Shown: positions 50,901 to 62,607, numbered from the stretch's first letter. The stretch: 64,000 bases of DNA from Narthecium ossifragum (GCA_963920575.1 OY986974.1:2976001-3040000), one strand, 5' to 3'. Made by a program: numbers and translations. Notes: generated by a model not told the origin, from the letters alone.

Positions 50901-51623
50901 TGAACATAAAAAAAGCGCTATCTCGTCAACGCAGGATATAGTTGGATGTCAATACCTATTGAAGGTTGTTCAAATTGTTATCCAAACGTTTACCAGCACA
51001 TCAGTTTCTTTTGCAGTTTCCTCTTCTTTCTCACCGCTAGGCCCTTACTTCCAGGGGCACCTGCACGATCCAAGAGGTGGCAACATGCAAAGGAACAACA
51101 AAATACTGAAGATAGCACAGCAATGACGAATTTTTTTGCTCCAAGATATAGGTTTTGTCAAGATACAGACAATCAGCTGCAGTGGAAAAGGCTAGACCCT
51201 CTCCAAACTATAGCCAATCCAATCACATTGCTAATTAAGCTATAAACTATAGCAAACCCTTTCAAAGAGTCATGATGAGAATCAATCAAAAAGTGATATT
51301 CTGATCAAGTAAAACAAATTTGTATAAGTATGAACCGAGAGTCAAGAATTACAACAATGCATGGTATGTCATCGGAGAACTGCATGTCTACAAATGTCTT
51401 TCTGATGGAGAACAGTAACCAAGGTAGCATTCTCTGTATAAGAATTCTATCGCCTTTCCAGCTTCCGCAAGTAATCATTGACTCCACGAAAATTAAATGG
51501 GCAAAATAAGGCCATTTTCCTCAGTCTTGCAGGCCCTGTTGAACGGGTTGCCATATTGATTGACCTTGCTGGTAGCTGATTAATCTCGCCACGATGAATT
51601 TGAAACAATTGTGCTACCAGTAC
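44981..51623. other. Long gene-poor intergenic region
   Basis: No exon series, domain or RNA gene recognised over 6.6 kb. Short open frames (for example minus-strand 47959-48237 and 49439-49654) resemble nothing I know. The only repeat noted is the tandem duplication at 49996-50160. The last 300 bp are the likely 3' UTR of the membrane-protein gene at 51624. Confidence 0.5.
49996..50160. repeat. Tandem duplication, ~92-bp offset
   Basis: GACCATTTCTATTTCTATTT...GATTCTTGGATTAAA at 49996 recurs as GACCATTTCCATATTTATTT...GATTCTTGGATTAAA at 50088, both followed by ATGTCTT(TT)CATTTC. AT-rich and non-coding. Confidence 0.75.
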
Positions 51624-52649
51624 TTAAGTCAGTTCACTATCTGTCATTACAGAGGAAATATTTTCTGGTTCCGCAAGGGCAAGCCCATCTCCATTCAGCA
51701 CTTCCATGCTAGAAGATCTACATGTGAAATAGAAAACTGCACTCATCATTGAATCAATCAGCACCACGAATGAATACATGACAACCAAGAGAGGTCCCTC
51801 CCACAACCGCGAAGAACCATCTCCATAGCTCAGTGTTTTCACCCTGTGCTCGAACAGACCCTCCACAAAAGCCATCCCAATTGTCGATCCAAGAAATATT
51901 AACAACCCAGCCTGTGTTTGTCCCTTGACCAAGTGAACTGACCTGAGCAATGCCTGTGGCCCCGACAAGTCTTCCAAGACAGAGATAACGCTGGCAAGAT
52001 TACATACTATAATAGCATGGGCAAACACCATTGAGAAAACCAGAACAACCAGCAGTGCTGGGTAGACAATGATTTCCGGGGGGTATCCCACCACTGCGAA
52101 CACATTGCAGACAAACACTAACAAGATTAAGAATAGAGCTAGGCAGCTTGATATGGCGGCACAAACCCAAAGGTAAGTGAAGACGAGTCGCCTCCATATC
52201 TTGCGAAGTAGGCTGAGAAACTCTGGGACTAGAACCTTCTTGCCTGCATAGGTGCAGGCAACTGAGTAGGCAATTGACGACCGAGCAAGGAGAAGAAATG
52301 TCAGAAGTAGAGGAAAGCAGAAGACTGAAGAGAGAACAGTGCCAGCAAGATGGTGGCACATCTGCCTGACGAAGTGCGTCACCGGGATGCCAGAGGTTGC
52401 AGCGAGGAGCATGAGATGGCGAGAAAGATCCCGCACAATGGAGAGGTGGACAAGGACATTGGAGAGGAGAAAGGCAGAGACCGGGCAAATGAGGAAAGCC
52501 AAGATGGTCATGAATGAGGAGGGATCAGAGCGGAGGATCCTCACTGTCTCCCGGAGGATTTCCAATGCGTTCATGGATGGAATGATGCCGCCAAGGTCCG
52601 GGAATTCGGGCCGTGGAGATTCTTGGTTTCCGATTTGACGAGTACCCAT
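51624..52649 (-). CDS. Intronless plant multi-pass membrane protein, paralogue 2
   Basis: A 341-codon single-exon frame starting MGTRQIGNQESPRPEF. The extra N-terminal 25 residues before MNALEIL are plausible because related family members also have a short hydrophilic leader there. Hydrophobic segments include SFMTILAFLICPVSAFLLSN, VFCFPLLLTFLLLARSSIAY, AISSCLALFLILLVFVCNVF, VYPALLVVLVFSMVFAHAII and PLLVVMYSFVVLIDSMMSAV. Shared blocks with the 43528-44460 protein are AHAIIVCNLASVISVLEDLSG and GMAFVEGLFEHRV. The C-terminus is acidic. Function unknown. A splice-donor-like AAG/GTGAGA on the minus strand at 53094 suggests a leader intron and a non-coding first exon near 53095-53230. Confidence 0.88.
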   Translation of the reverse strand: MGTRQIGNQESPRPEFPDLGGIIPSMNALEILRETVRILRSDPSSFMTILAFLICPVSAFLLSNVLVHLSIVRDLSRHLMLLAATSGIPVTHFVRQMCHHLAGTVLSSVFCFPLLLTFLLLARSSIAYSVACTYAGKKVLVPEFLSLLRKIWRRLVFTYLWVCAAISSCLALFLILLVFVCNVFAVVGYPPEIIVYPALLVVLVFSMVFAHAIIVCNLASVISVLEDLSGPQALLRSVHLVKGQTQAGLLIFLGSTIGMAFVEGLFEHRVKTLSYGDGSSRLWEGPLLVVMYSFVVLIDSMMSAVFYFTCRSSSMEVLNGDGLALAEPENISSVMTDSELT

Positions 52650-53875
52650 TTCGTCAATTGGGCTAAAATCTCTTCCACCAGACTATATTGGCGATGCCAG
52701 GCACCCAAGCAATGGGTATCGAGATGGTCGGTATGATCTCAAGAACACAATTTCCCAATCCCTTGCTATCGCAATTCAAGAACAGATTTCTAGGGTCATG
52801 GAGGCTAAGATTTCCAATGCGCAAGCAGCAAGCAGCTATGGGGGTAAACGATCCGAATAGAGGGTTCAACTAGGGATCTGGTGATGACCCATTAATGAGG
52901 ACGACGATTTCGAGTAATGGGTTCAAAGATCTAGACGTATTCTAAAGAACCCATGTCGCAGTTCATCAATATATAAATCAAGAAAGGCCATTTCTACGCT
53001 GTTTGCAATGCTTTCCACGAGAACCAAAGCAAAAGAGTTCAAGTGGGCAAGCAGAGTAACGGAAGCGGGAGAGCGGGAGAGCGAAAGATCTCACCTTGGG
53101 ATCAAAGAAACGTGCTTGGCAGTGAGATGGATCGCTAGAGAGGCCCCTCTTCGTGAGAGAGCTCTCCGATAGAGGCGGGTATGGGCCGTATGGCGGAGGA
53201 GTTCACGTGGTTAGATGCGCCGAGGGAGGAGAGAAGAACCGAAGAAGAGAATGAAGTAAGAGAGGAAAAAGAGGAGCGTGGAAGAGAGAGAGAGAGACTG
53301 ATGATTGGATGAGGTGGATGAAAGCGATTGGCTCCTTAGTGTGAGGAACAATGGAATAGTTCTTTTGGGAATCATGGGATGCAAACTCTATGAAATTGGA
53401 ACAATTTGTATTCGGTGGGCATTCGTTCAGCAAACTGGCAGAATTCATTCTAAGATGAATTGTTCTACAATTTCTACGATGAGAAAATTTAATTTTCATG
53501 TGCATTGGCCGCTTACTTTCTCTATTTTTTATATTTAATACAATTGCATCGGAAAAAAAATGAGTTGCATAGCGCCAAACTAATCACCGAGAAGATGGTA
53601 AAGTGCTGCTTGATCAAAAAGATGGTAAAGTACTGCTCGATTGGGACAATCAAAGGAACTTCTTGAATCAAGAATGATACATACATTGATCATATAATAA
53701 CAAGGGAATCATCAAAATAGGCATTTATGGTTCACATAATTACATGGAAACAAGACAAGTGTGTCATTAATGTTTTATTCTCTTTTTTTTACTGTTCTTT
53801 TGCGAAAATAGTTATGATGCCATGACAAGCTCTTTACTATTGTATATGAGATTTTATCATATATATATATATATA
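52650..53875 (-). other. Upstream region of the second membrane-protein gene
   Basis: It contains a probable leader intron (donor at 53094 on the minus strand) and a GA/CT-rich leader exon region (53100-53300). Beyond 53300 only AT-rich sequence and a short TA run (53860-53875) are seen. Confidence 0.4.
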
Positions 53876-55042
53876 GGAATTTTCAACAGGGAACCAGTTC
53901 CCTAAGTCTTATACAGGAAACCAGCATCCTAACCGTCAGATGGGATCGGACGGTCAGGATCTATCACCCCAACTTAATCCCACATCCACATCATCAACTC
54001 CCACTTTCTCTCTCTCCTCCAACCCCACTTGCAAGCCCACCGCCGATCTCCACCTCCACCTCCACCTCCGATCTCCACCTTAACCAGTTCCCTGAGCTCT
54101 TGCCCACCGCCGATCTCCACCTCTACCTCCGATCTCATCTCCACCTCTACCCTCTGATCTCATCTCCACCTCTACCCTCCGGTCTCCACCTTAACCAGTT
54201 CCCTAAGCTCTAGCCCACCGCCGATCTCCACCTTTACCTCCGATCTCATCTCCACCTCTACCTCCGATCTCCACCTTAACTAGTTCCCTAAGCTCTAGCC
54301 CACTGCCGATCTCCATCTCTACCGCCGATCTCCACCTTAACCAGCTCCCTAAGCTCTACCCCAACGTAACCAGTTCCCTAAGCTCTAGCCCACCACCGAT
54401 CTCCACCTCTACCTCGCCTTCCCGGCCATCCCCGCCGCTATCCAAGTCCCCAGTCCTCTTCCCCGAGCTCTCATGACCCCGTCCCACTCCTTAGCCACCG
54501 CCCTCGTCCTCTCCGGTGAACCCCACGGCAACCCAAAACCCACAACCACCACCGTTAACCCATGCCCGACCCTAATCTCGCCCTAAAACTACCCTAGACC
54601 TCCCCTAAACCTCTCCACGACTCTTTTCCCGTTGATCCCCGACCAGATACGGTCTCGCCGAGCTCGCCGTGGTCCACCGTTCCACCGTCTTCCCTTAACC
54701 CGACCGGCAGTGTACCTCCATATCCCGCCAAACCACCGTTCCACCGGCCAATCGGAACCGTTGGATTGGTTTCGCTCATCCCAACGACCCTTTCGGCGAG
54801 TTCCCCATCGCTGGCGAGCCCCTACGCCGACGCTGGCGACGCGTTGTTGGAGAGGTTCGCGATCGGGCTTGGTGAAGGGGAAAGGATATGGTTGCAGGTG
54901 GGGTTGGAGGAGAGAGAAAGTGGGAGTGACGTGGATGTGGGATTAAGTTGGGTGATAGATCCTGACCGTCCGATCCCATCGGACGGTGAGGATGATGGTT
55001 CCCTGTATAAGACTTAGGGAACTGGTTCCTCTTGAAAATTCC
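53876..55042. mobile_element. Foldback transposon with ~155-bp terminal inverted repeats
   Basis: A 1167-bp element begins GGAATTTTCAACAGGGAACC and ends with the inverse GGTTCCTCTTGAAAATTCC. The arms (53876-54034 and 54892-55042) share GTTCCCTAAGTCTTATACAG, GATCGGACGGTCAGGATC and AACTTAATCCCACATCCA. The interior carries a minisatellite (54079-54410) and a GC-rich segment (54590-54890) of unknown origin. No transposase. A target duplication is not evident, so the superfamily is unsettled; a Mutator-type foldback is possible. Confidence 0.8.
54040..54415. repeat. Minisatellite inside the foldback transposon
   Basis: Units contain (T)TAACCAGTTCCCTAAGCTC and TAGCCCACCGCCGATCTCCA, with copies near 54079, 54191, 54276, 54336 and 54366, interspersed with CTCCACCTCTACCTCCGATC words. 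The CCAGTTCCCTAAG core also occurs in the element's own terminal repeat. Confidence 0.8.
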
Positions 55043-55074
55043 TCCAAAGTCTTTTCTTCTATAACTTTAAGTTG

Positions 55075-55274
55075 NNNNNNNNNNNNNNNNNNNNNNNNNN
55101 NNNNNNNNNNNNNNNNNNNNNNNNNNNNNNNNNNNNNNNNNNNNNNNNNNNNNNNNNNNNNNNNNNNNNNNNNNNNNNNNNNNNNNNNNNNNNNNNNNNN
55201 NNNNNNNNNNNNNNNNNNNNNNNNNNNNNNNNNNNNNNNNNNNNNNNNNNNNNNNNNNNNNNNNNNNNNNNNNN
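55075..55274. other. Assembly gap (200 N)
   Basis: Exactly 200 undetermined bases, a usual placeholder size, so the true length is unknown. It lies between the foldback transposon and the P450 exon and may hide the missing first P450 exon. Confidence 1.
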
Positions 55275-55641
55275 TAACCCCACAAATCTCACACCAAACA
55301 GGACCGAAGAGATTTAAATGACATCAATTCACTTGGGATCAAGAATATATATTGCAACTCTTATGTAATAAGGGCATTTTAGTGATTTCTTTTAATATTT
55401 GTGAAATGATTAAAATGTGCTTTGAAGAACTATTGGAACTTTAAATTTTTGCCTCTACTCTCATGAATATATATTTATTAATTTAATCTCTTAAATTGAT
55501 GGATCAGTAGGATGGAATAATGTTTCTCAAGCTAGCTAGCCCGGCCTTTATATATTTATTATTTTAATCCCTTAAAGAAAAAAAGTATCATAGTAAATAT
55601 TTCTTTCATTTTTTGATTAATCCATGTATGATATGATACAG

Positions 55642-56253
55642 GGCATATTAGCAGGTGGCACGGAAACATCTGCATCAACAATGGAATGGGCAATGTCTCT
55701 ACTACTCAACAATCCACAAGTCTTGAAGACTGCAACGGATGAACTCCATGCAAATATAAAACAAGGTCACTTGATAGAGGAAGCTGATCTCCCCAACCTC
55801 CCATACTTGAATGCCATCATCAACGAGACGCTACGCTTGTACCCACCCACACCTCTTCTCTTACCCCATGAATCATCTCAAGAGTGCACCGTTTCAGGCT
55901 TCCACGTGCCACGCGGCACAATGCTGCTGGTCAATGCCTGGGCCATGCAGAGGGATCCCAACTTATGGGAGGACCCCACAAAATTCAAACCCGAGAGGTT
56001 TCTTAATGGTGGAGTCGGCTATAAGATGATAGCTTTTGGGGCAGGAAGGCGGCGGTGCCCCGGCGAAGGCATGGCGATGAGATCTGTAGGTTTGGTGGTG
56101 GGGGCTCTGATCCAGTGTTTCGAGTGGGAAAGAGATGGAGAAGAAGAGGTGGACATGACTGAAGGGTGGGGCCTGACCATGCCCAAGGCCAAGCCTTTGG
56201 AGGCCATGTACAAGCCCAGGCCATCCATGGCTGATGTCCTCTCCGGTCTCTAA
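55642..56253 (+). CDS. Cytochrome P450, CYP81-like, C-terminal exon only
   Basis: An exon begins after a TGATACAG acceptor (AG at 55640-55641) and is open for 203 codons to a stop. It shows the I-helix oxygen-binding motif AGGTETSAS, the K-helix ETLR of ExxR, the PERF-type FKPERF, the haem-binding FGAGRRRCPGEG with the thiolate Cys, and the C-terminus MPKAKPLEAMYKPR characteristic of CYP81. The position of the intron just before the AGGT motif fits CYP81 two-exon genes. CYP81 enzymes hydroxylate specialised metabolites such as isoflavones, glucosinolates and lignans, as well as herbicides; the substrate here cannot be told. The first exon, normally about 900 bp, is absent from the visible sequence upstream, where there is a transposon and a gap. 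It is therefore either a partial gene due to the gap or a 5'-truncated relic. Confidence 0.85.
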   Translation, partial: GILAGGTETSASTMEWAMSLLLNNPQVLKTATDELHANIKQGHLIEEADLPNLPYLNAIINETLRLYPPTPLLLPHESSQECTVSGFHVPRGTMLLVNAWAMQRDPNLWEDPTKFKPERFLNGGVGYKMIAFGAGRRRCPGEGMAMRSVGLVVGALIQCFEWERDGEEEVDMTEGWGLTMPKAKPLEAMYKPRPSMADVLSGL

Positions 56254-58112
56254 TCTACTAATGCATATGCCCAAACCCCCGAGCTATATATGCCTCCTAC
56301 TCCTAGTCCAGCCATGCATGGCTGATGTCCTCTCTCCTGTCTCCAGTTCACTAGTACTGCTTGTGTTCCTCTATACTGTGTACGACTGTGTATTAGTCCC
56401 AGACCTGCTTTGTTGTCATGCTAATTAATTAAATAACGCAGGTGTATAATTTGAGATTTTCCATACTTACTGGATGTATTCTATAATATTTTGCTTGCAA
56501 GTTGCGAGTTTATGAAGAAGCCCAAGACCCTATCAACAGGAACAAACCCCTTTTCTCCCTCACAATGCTAGCTGTTCTTCTCGGCCAAAACGGAGACAAG
56601 TAGTGCTAACTGTGCAAACAGTACCATGTGCCCTTCTTTCACTAAACAATCCCTTCTCCGCGCAACAGAAGCTGCCATCTTAGATTGAGAGAGAGAGAGA
56701 TGGTGCTATGCAAAGGGTGAGCAAAGGGGATGGTGGCAGTGTTTAGTAGTGCTTTGGCGATGCTGCTCTCGTGATGGTTGTTTTATAAAAAAATGAGTCC
56801 AGCCTGGCCAGATCCGGCTCGAATCATCCTTGCAGGTGCTGCTGCTTGGATGGAAGTGGCCCCGGCGCAGGCCGGTGTATAAATGTTAAGATAATATTTT
56901 TTTACACTATATGGGTCAATAATGGTATGACACGTGACATATGAGCCCCACTTATATTAATATTTTATTATAATAACATATTAATAATGATGTTTAATAC
57001 ACTATGCGTATGAAAATATTTTTACACACCTACAAAAATTTATTCGCTCACAAACAAGCATGCAAATATTATTTAACACTTTTTATGTGTGTTTGTTTTT
57101 TTATATGCAAATATTTTTGAATGCGCATATAAATTTTTACGCATAAATATTTTTGCAAAAAAAATTGCGCTACTGTTGCCTTTGATTGGGTATCACTAAC
57201 TAAGTCTTGGGAAACCTTGATGGTCGGTGGTAAAGGATTCAGCAGTGACAGCTTCAGAAGTTGACCTATTCGGGAATCTTCGGATCTATGCTTATGCTTA
57301 TGCTTATGCTCACAAAATGGGGTGAGAGTTCAAACATTTTGTTTTGTTGATTAGTTCAGCCATACTGGCTAGTTACAACTTACCTATAATACTTGCCAAA
57401 ACTCCCGGTCCATCCTCAGAGGACAAGGCGCAAAGCTCTCATTCTGTCGCCGACACAACTTAGCGATACTATCAGCCCTCGCATTATACCTCTAGGAATG
57501 TACAAGAAAGTAATAAGTCAAAATTGAGCACCCGTGAGAGTTCAAACGTGAAAGCTTGGAAAATGGAGCATTTTTTTTATAGATAATTGGTGTTTACATC
57601 AAATTTGTGAAACTTGTTGACTGGTACACCACTATTATTAGATTTAAGGTGTAAACACCATTTGACGTCAGTTATGGACAGTTATACTTGATTATGTATT
57701 TCTGATGACCTTTTTACCCCTATGATGACCCACACCCGGATCTCAACTTTAACGCCATCATCCCCTCCCCTCCCCTCCCCGTCCCTCTCCCCATCCCCCT
57801 CCTCTCCTCGTCCTTCTCCCCATCCCTACCCTCTCCCCTTCCCCTCCCCCTCCCCGCCCTCTCCCCGTCCTTCTCCCCATCCCTGCCCTCTCCCCCTCCC
57901 CTCCTCGTCCCTCTCCCCCTCCCCGCTCGAGGTCCTCTCTCCCTCCTCTACCCTTGCAACTCCGCCGCCGCGATCAACAAGTGTATCGCCTCCGATCCAT
58001 CATCGCAGAGCCTCAACGCCTCCGATCCGTCGTCGTAGCGCCTCAACGCCTCCGATCCGTCGTCGCCGGAGGTCTTCGTGACAGACGACGCTGTCTACAT
58101 CTCTCCTCTTCG
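56254..58112. other. Intergenic region with low-complexity tracts
   Basis: It includes the P450 3' UTR, an (ATGCTT)n repeat near 57288-57310 and a long CCCCTCCC/CCCCATCC tract (57760-57945) whose open frame is low complexity. A CCTCCGATCCGTCGTCG unit repeats near 58019 and 58047. No gene recognised. Confidence 0.55.
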
Positions 58113-58404
58113 ACGGTTCTCTCCTCAGGCAACAAGCCACCCAAGGCGCCGTCGGGCCCAGGTCAGCCCTCCATGGCCCAATCGTTCCCACTCCCGCCGC
58201 CCCAGAACCGGCCATCAGTCATCATCTACGTCATCTCGCTCAAGGTGATCCACACCAAGCTCGGCGACTTCCTGTCCCTTGTCTAGCGACTCATCGGCGC
58301 CGACTCCACCTTCGACCCCTCCGACCCCACCCTCCTCTCCCCCAACACCCTCTCCCCCGTCGCCCGACTAGCCACCATCGAGAAGTCAGTACACCCCGTC
58401 GTCG
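58113..58404 (+). pseudogene. VQ-motif protein gene fragment with stop in the VQ core
   Basis: The plus-strand frame reads NRPSVIIYVISLKVIHTKLG then DFLSLV, stop, RLIG, and later LSPVARLATIEKS. This matches the VQ8/VQ20-type layout of plant VQ proteins, whose motif is FxxxVQxxTG. The glutamine codon after Val is TAG (58284-58286), and the Thr of the motif is Ile. VQ proteins are WRKY cofactors and MAP-kinase substrates in defence. The frame stays open on both sides of the TAG, so a single substitution could explain the stop. No convincing start is present. Most likely a decayed or transposed copy. Confidence 0.7.
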
Positions 58405-60211
58405 ACGACGATAGGCGGGTCGACATGATGTCGGACCAAATCATGATGGGCATGGGCGGCGTCGCCCTTTGTCGTGGTATGAGTAGATCAGCCGTGGCTC
58501 ACCGGTGTCGAGGGTGGCGTTAGGCAGGAAGGATATGTGTCATGTTTCTGTCAGTCAAGGATCCACGAGCTAACCACTCGTACCAAAACTCTGGAGTGAT
58601 AGTAGAAGGTACCCATCTAGCCTTAAACCACAGAGCTGCAGTCCGGACCCACACGGTCAACTGCCGGCACCACGGATAGAGCAGACACGGTGCCCAGGCC
58701 GGGTCCGTTAGGAGCCCACCCCTACCCTGGGCATCCAACCCAACGAACATGGGTCGAATACAGGGAGTTGCTGCATGAGCCTACAGCCTGGCGCCAAGCC
58801 CACCTGCCCCGCAACCAAGGCCTGTAGCGCTCAACGACCAATAGTTTCGCGATCGACATCGCGTAGGAGGACTGTTGTGTTGACGGGTTGTTGCACGTGG
58901 ATGATGTATGTTTGTAGTCCGACGACATTGCCTTCTTGGCCGTCGACGAAGATGGTTGGGATCTCAGCGGGACTAGCAATAAGCAAATAGAATGTGGTCT
59001 TGTGCATTAGATCAAGGTGTTCTTCGGTGATATGTAGAAAAGAAAAAAGAGAATCATGGAATGCAACCGTGAAAGTAGTGGACTAGATCACCAAAAAGAG
59101 AAAAGAGAAAAAGAAGAAAAGAGAAAAGAGAATACTGGAATGCAATATATTCACTCATTATTCTCTTTTATGGGTTTTCTCTTTTTTACGGATCGAATAC
59201 TGCAATTGATTTGTGAACATCATTGAAAAAGAGAAAAAAGAATACTCATGAACATTAATGAACATTAAAGACAAAGTGAAAAGAGAATAATACAATCGAT
59301 TCATGAACATCATTAAAAAAAAAAAAAAAGAGAATACTCATGAACATTAATAGTTCAAGAAAAATAATAAATCCGGCTATAAATCAATCCAAACAATAAT
59401 TCCGCCAACTATCCTCGATGAGGGAGACGGATGCTCTGTATATCTGGAATATCTACTGCTAGTGGGCGGATTGGTGTCCAATCTAGCTTCCATATTAAGC
59501 ATCTGAGTCTGTATCCATGTTACCACGCGCACTCCTGGAATGCTGAGTTCGCATGAGTGAAATTTTTGTCTTGAGATTAGAGCAGATTTGTGTCCCCCGG
59601 TTGCAATACTTTACTCTCCAATTAATGTAGAAAACCTCCTTTCCATTCCATTTGCATCTAGGATTGGCATGTTTACCTTTGGACTGCCGGGCCTTATTAA
59701 GTACGTGTTATTAATTCCTCTGCAGTTCTCCTGTGTTGTGGTCGGCGCTTACGATGTTGATGAGACCGGCGCAGTGCTGCTGACAACGCGTGACTGGGCC
59801 ATGCGATTGAGTTGTATTTGGCTGAACCCACCTCGCCACATGCTGCTGTCTGAAAAAGTGAAAAGTACAGCAGTGAAGGGTACTAATTAAATGTCCCTCA
59901 GATGCGGTTTACGTTCCTAAATGAACCCAGATCTATGACGTTCATATCACATTTGAATTTGTGTGGGAGAAGTACAGCTTTTCTCTCTGCTGGTTTGGTT
60001 GTCGATCGGCTGGAATAGCAGGATTCCAGGAGGGTGCTGCTCCGGGAGTTTCTGATGCTCAGGTCGGAAGACCTTGTGATTCTATATTTCTAGGGATCAC
60101 GGGCTCCCAGCTGCTTTATGGTAACAGAGATGCAGTAATGATCGGTGGGCACCTGGCAATGGAATTTCGAGGCGATATAAATGCTTGTTTCCTTATTGTT
60201 TAGGGGATACA
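58405..60211. other. Intergenic, repeat-derived, no gene recognised
   Basis: Around 58500-59000 both strands have open frames with no recognisable product. From 59030 to 59345 the sequence is AAAGAGAAAA-rich with a duplicated unit, GAACATCATT(G/A)AAAAA...GAATACTCATGAACATTAA, at about 59215 and 59305. No functional feature seen. Confidence 0.45.
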
Positions 60212-62594
60212 TCAACCTCCCCTTAATTCATAAATGCTAGCGTTATTAAATACTTGTGACAGTACTGATTCCTTCCCCTGATCTTGGCTAAGCTGAGCGA
60301 ATACATCTGAATGACTGTCGTCTTGAGTCTCATTGATAACAATTTTAAACTTTGATGATTTAAAATTTGCCACATCGGTTAACACCATTCCCACTGGAGC
60401 GGCTTTGAGAAATGGGTTAGCATCAACTCCTATATTCTTGGTTGGAAAACCAATTATGTCGGAGTCAATAGCATCCTGTAAAACATTATGGAAGATCAAA
60501 CATTGATTAGTATGATGCAACCAAACATTATGCCATTTAGAATATCTTTTACCCTTGATTTGATCAGGCCTTGACATAGCATGTCCATCATTCAGTTTGA
60601 TTTGTTTATCTTTCAACAGTTGATCAAATATCTCATCGACCTTTGATATATCAAATGAAAAATTTCGCACTTGACGTTTCCCGTCTTTTACTACTTCCTT
60701 ACTCTTAAGTTCTCACTCACGCCTTGCGAGTACTTTACATATATAAGGTTTACCTTTTAGCAACGCGGCCAAACAAACATCGTCCATACTGAAACATTTA
60801 TCATCAACTTCACTAACCTGATTAACTTCATAGTTCAAGTCTTTATAATAGGTTCCTCATGAGGACGATTTCGTTTGATCTTCTTCTCTTAACAATTGCT
60901 CATAGCGTACGACACTAGTTTGTAATTGAAAGAGATCGATAAAGTCTCTATCCTGGAATTTCTTCTTAAGTTCAAAGGCTAATCCACTTTGAGCGATTTT
61001 TACAAATTCTCTCTCGGGCAAGGGGATAAAGCACCTACTCCTCGCTCTTTTAAACCTTTGTAAGAATGACTCCGCATTCTCATCTGGTCGTTGCCTCAGC
61101 TGAGCCAAATCGGCCATTGTGATCTCTGGTTCTGTCTTATAAAATTACGAATGGAAGGCATGTTTCATTTGCTGCCAACTTTGTATAGAATTGGACGGTA
61201 ACTTAATAAACCATGAGTAAACTACTCATGATAAGGAGTTAGGGAACAACCTTAATTTCACAAAATCGTTCACTTCTCTACATTGCATGGAGAATTTCCC
61301 TATGTGTTCAATAGTTGATATCTCGTCCACACCAGAGAACATAGTAAACTCTGGAACTCTAAAGTTTCTAGGAAATGGATACATCTGATCGACCCAATCA
61401 GGATAAGGTTTTTTATAAGTTGGACGAGTAGCTGATCGTCCTAAGTCTATTTGTTCTTGCAATATTTCAGCTAATTGCTCTCGTAGAACATCGACCGGGT
61501 TATAAAGAGGGTTATGATATACTTGTTCATACTGCTCGTTTTGTGGTCGAGCATTATATGATTGTGCTTCATATGGTCGATAATTATTTTGATAAGGGAT
61601 ATCACCCATTCTTTAGCCATCGCCCATTCTCTGGCCATAAAAATTGTTTCCTACTGGCCGATTATTCGGACCACCTAGTTGGCCAAAGTTATTATGTCCA
61701 AACCATGGGCCTTGTCCACCCATGTTATTGTTTTGGCCGACATTTGGCCATTAAATCGGAAATTGTTATTCTGGCCATTAGGAGGAACATGGTTACCTAA
61801 GTTCGCAGGCATTCCACTATTTGGTATCCCCTGAGTAAGAGGTATACCACCGCTTGGTATCCCCTGAGAAGAGGAACACCACTGTTTGGCATCCCTACCG
61901 GGGTAAACATTTAACATTGTGAAGGTATTTGGGTTGGCGATAAAAATGACCCAGTTGTTTGGCCGATTAAATTCAACCTTTGGCCATTGTCATTATTCAT
62001 CGATGATCGTTGGTGGGTTGAACTAGTCTGGCCAATTTGGCTATTTTGACCGATGAGGTTTTGACTATGCAATGGGTTTTGCAAAAGAACAAAGTCAGTG
62101 TTGTTCTCGGGGCCAATAATAGCGTTAGGCGAAAATATACGATTATTCTGAGCTGCATTTTGATCGATAGGTATGATTGGTACGATCGGCCTAACAATAT
62201 TTTGTCCAGGACTTGTGTGTGGCAAACTCACGTTTATGAAATTCTATATGGTGTCTATAAAAGGCCTTAAAGCTAGGGCGATATGGTTGGCCATCTGTTG
62301 ACTATTAGCATGCAAAGCTTCATCGACCATGGTATGGGCAGTCCTAGAAGTTATGACTTCATAATCAGGACCATCTCTAGCCGATGAATTTCCTCGCTCC
62401 ACAGAGCGATAAATCACCCTATCATGATATTCTATGTGTGGTTGTTCTAAGGGCGGAGGGTTAACTTGTTCATTTCCACTAACATTGGCAGTAGGTTGAC
62501 CATTGTCGTGATCGGCGTTTTCAACATCACTGTTAGTATCTAGACTAGTCCGAGTAATGACCATACCGTCGGGTCCAATTTGACTAATTTTCAT
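60212..62594 (-). pseudogene. Decayed Ty3/gypsy-type retrotransposon gag region
   Basis: Read on the minus strand from the primer-binding region, open segments succeed each other in different frames: 62594-62244, 62231-61911, 61917-61675, 61609-61226, 61117-60857 and 60670-60212. The 61117-60857 part (MADLAQLRQRPDENAESFLQ, RFKRARSRCFIPL) is a typical plant retrotransposon gag core. The 60670-60212 part (YSKWHNVWLHHTNQCLIFHN) is the zinc-finger-like linker that precedes protease/pol in such elements. Frameshifts and stops separate the pieces. No protease, reverse transcriptase or integrase follows; the element is truncated near 60200. Confidence 0.85.
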
Positions 62595-62607
62595 AAAGAC
62601 TTGACAC

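Noticed and set aside
57722..58081. 119-codon proline/serine-rich frame
   Set aside because: Low-complexity CCCCTCC tract open in several frames; no start context or homologue.
59588..59890. 100-codon plus-strand frame
   Set aside because: No known similarity, no splice context, and it lies in repeat-derived intergenic DNA.
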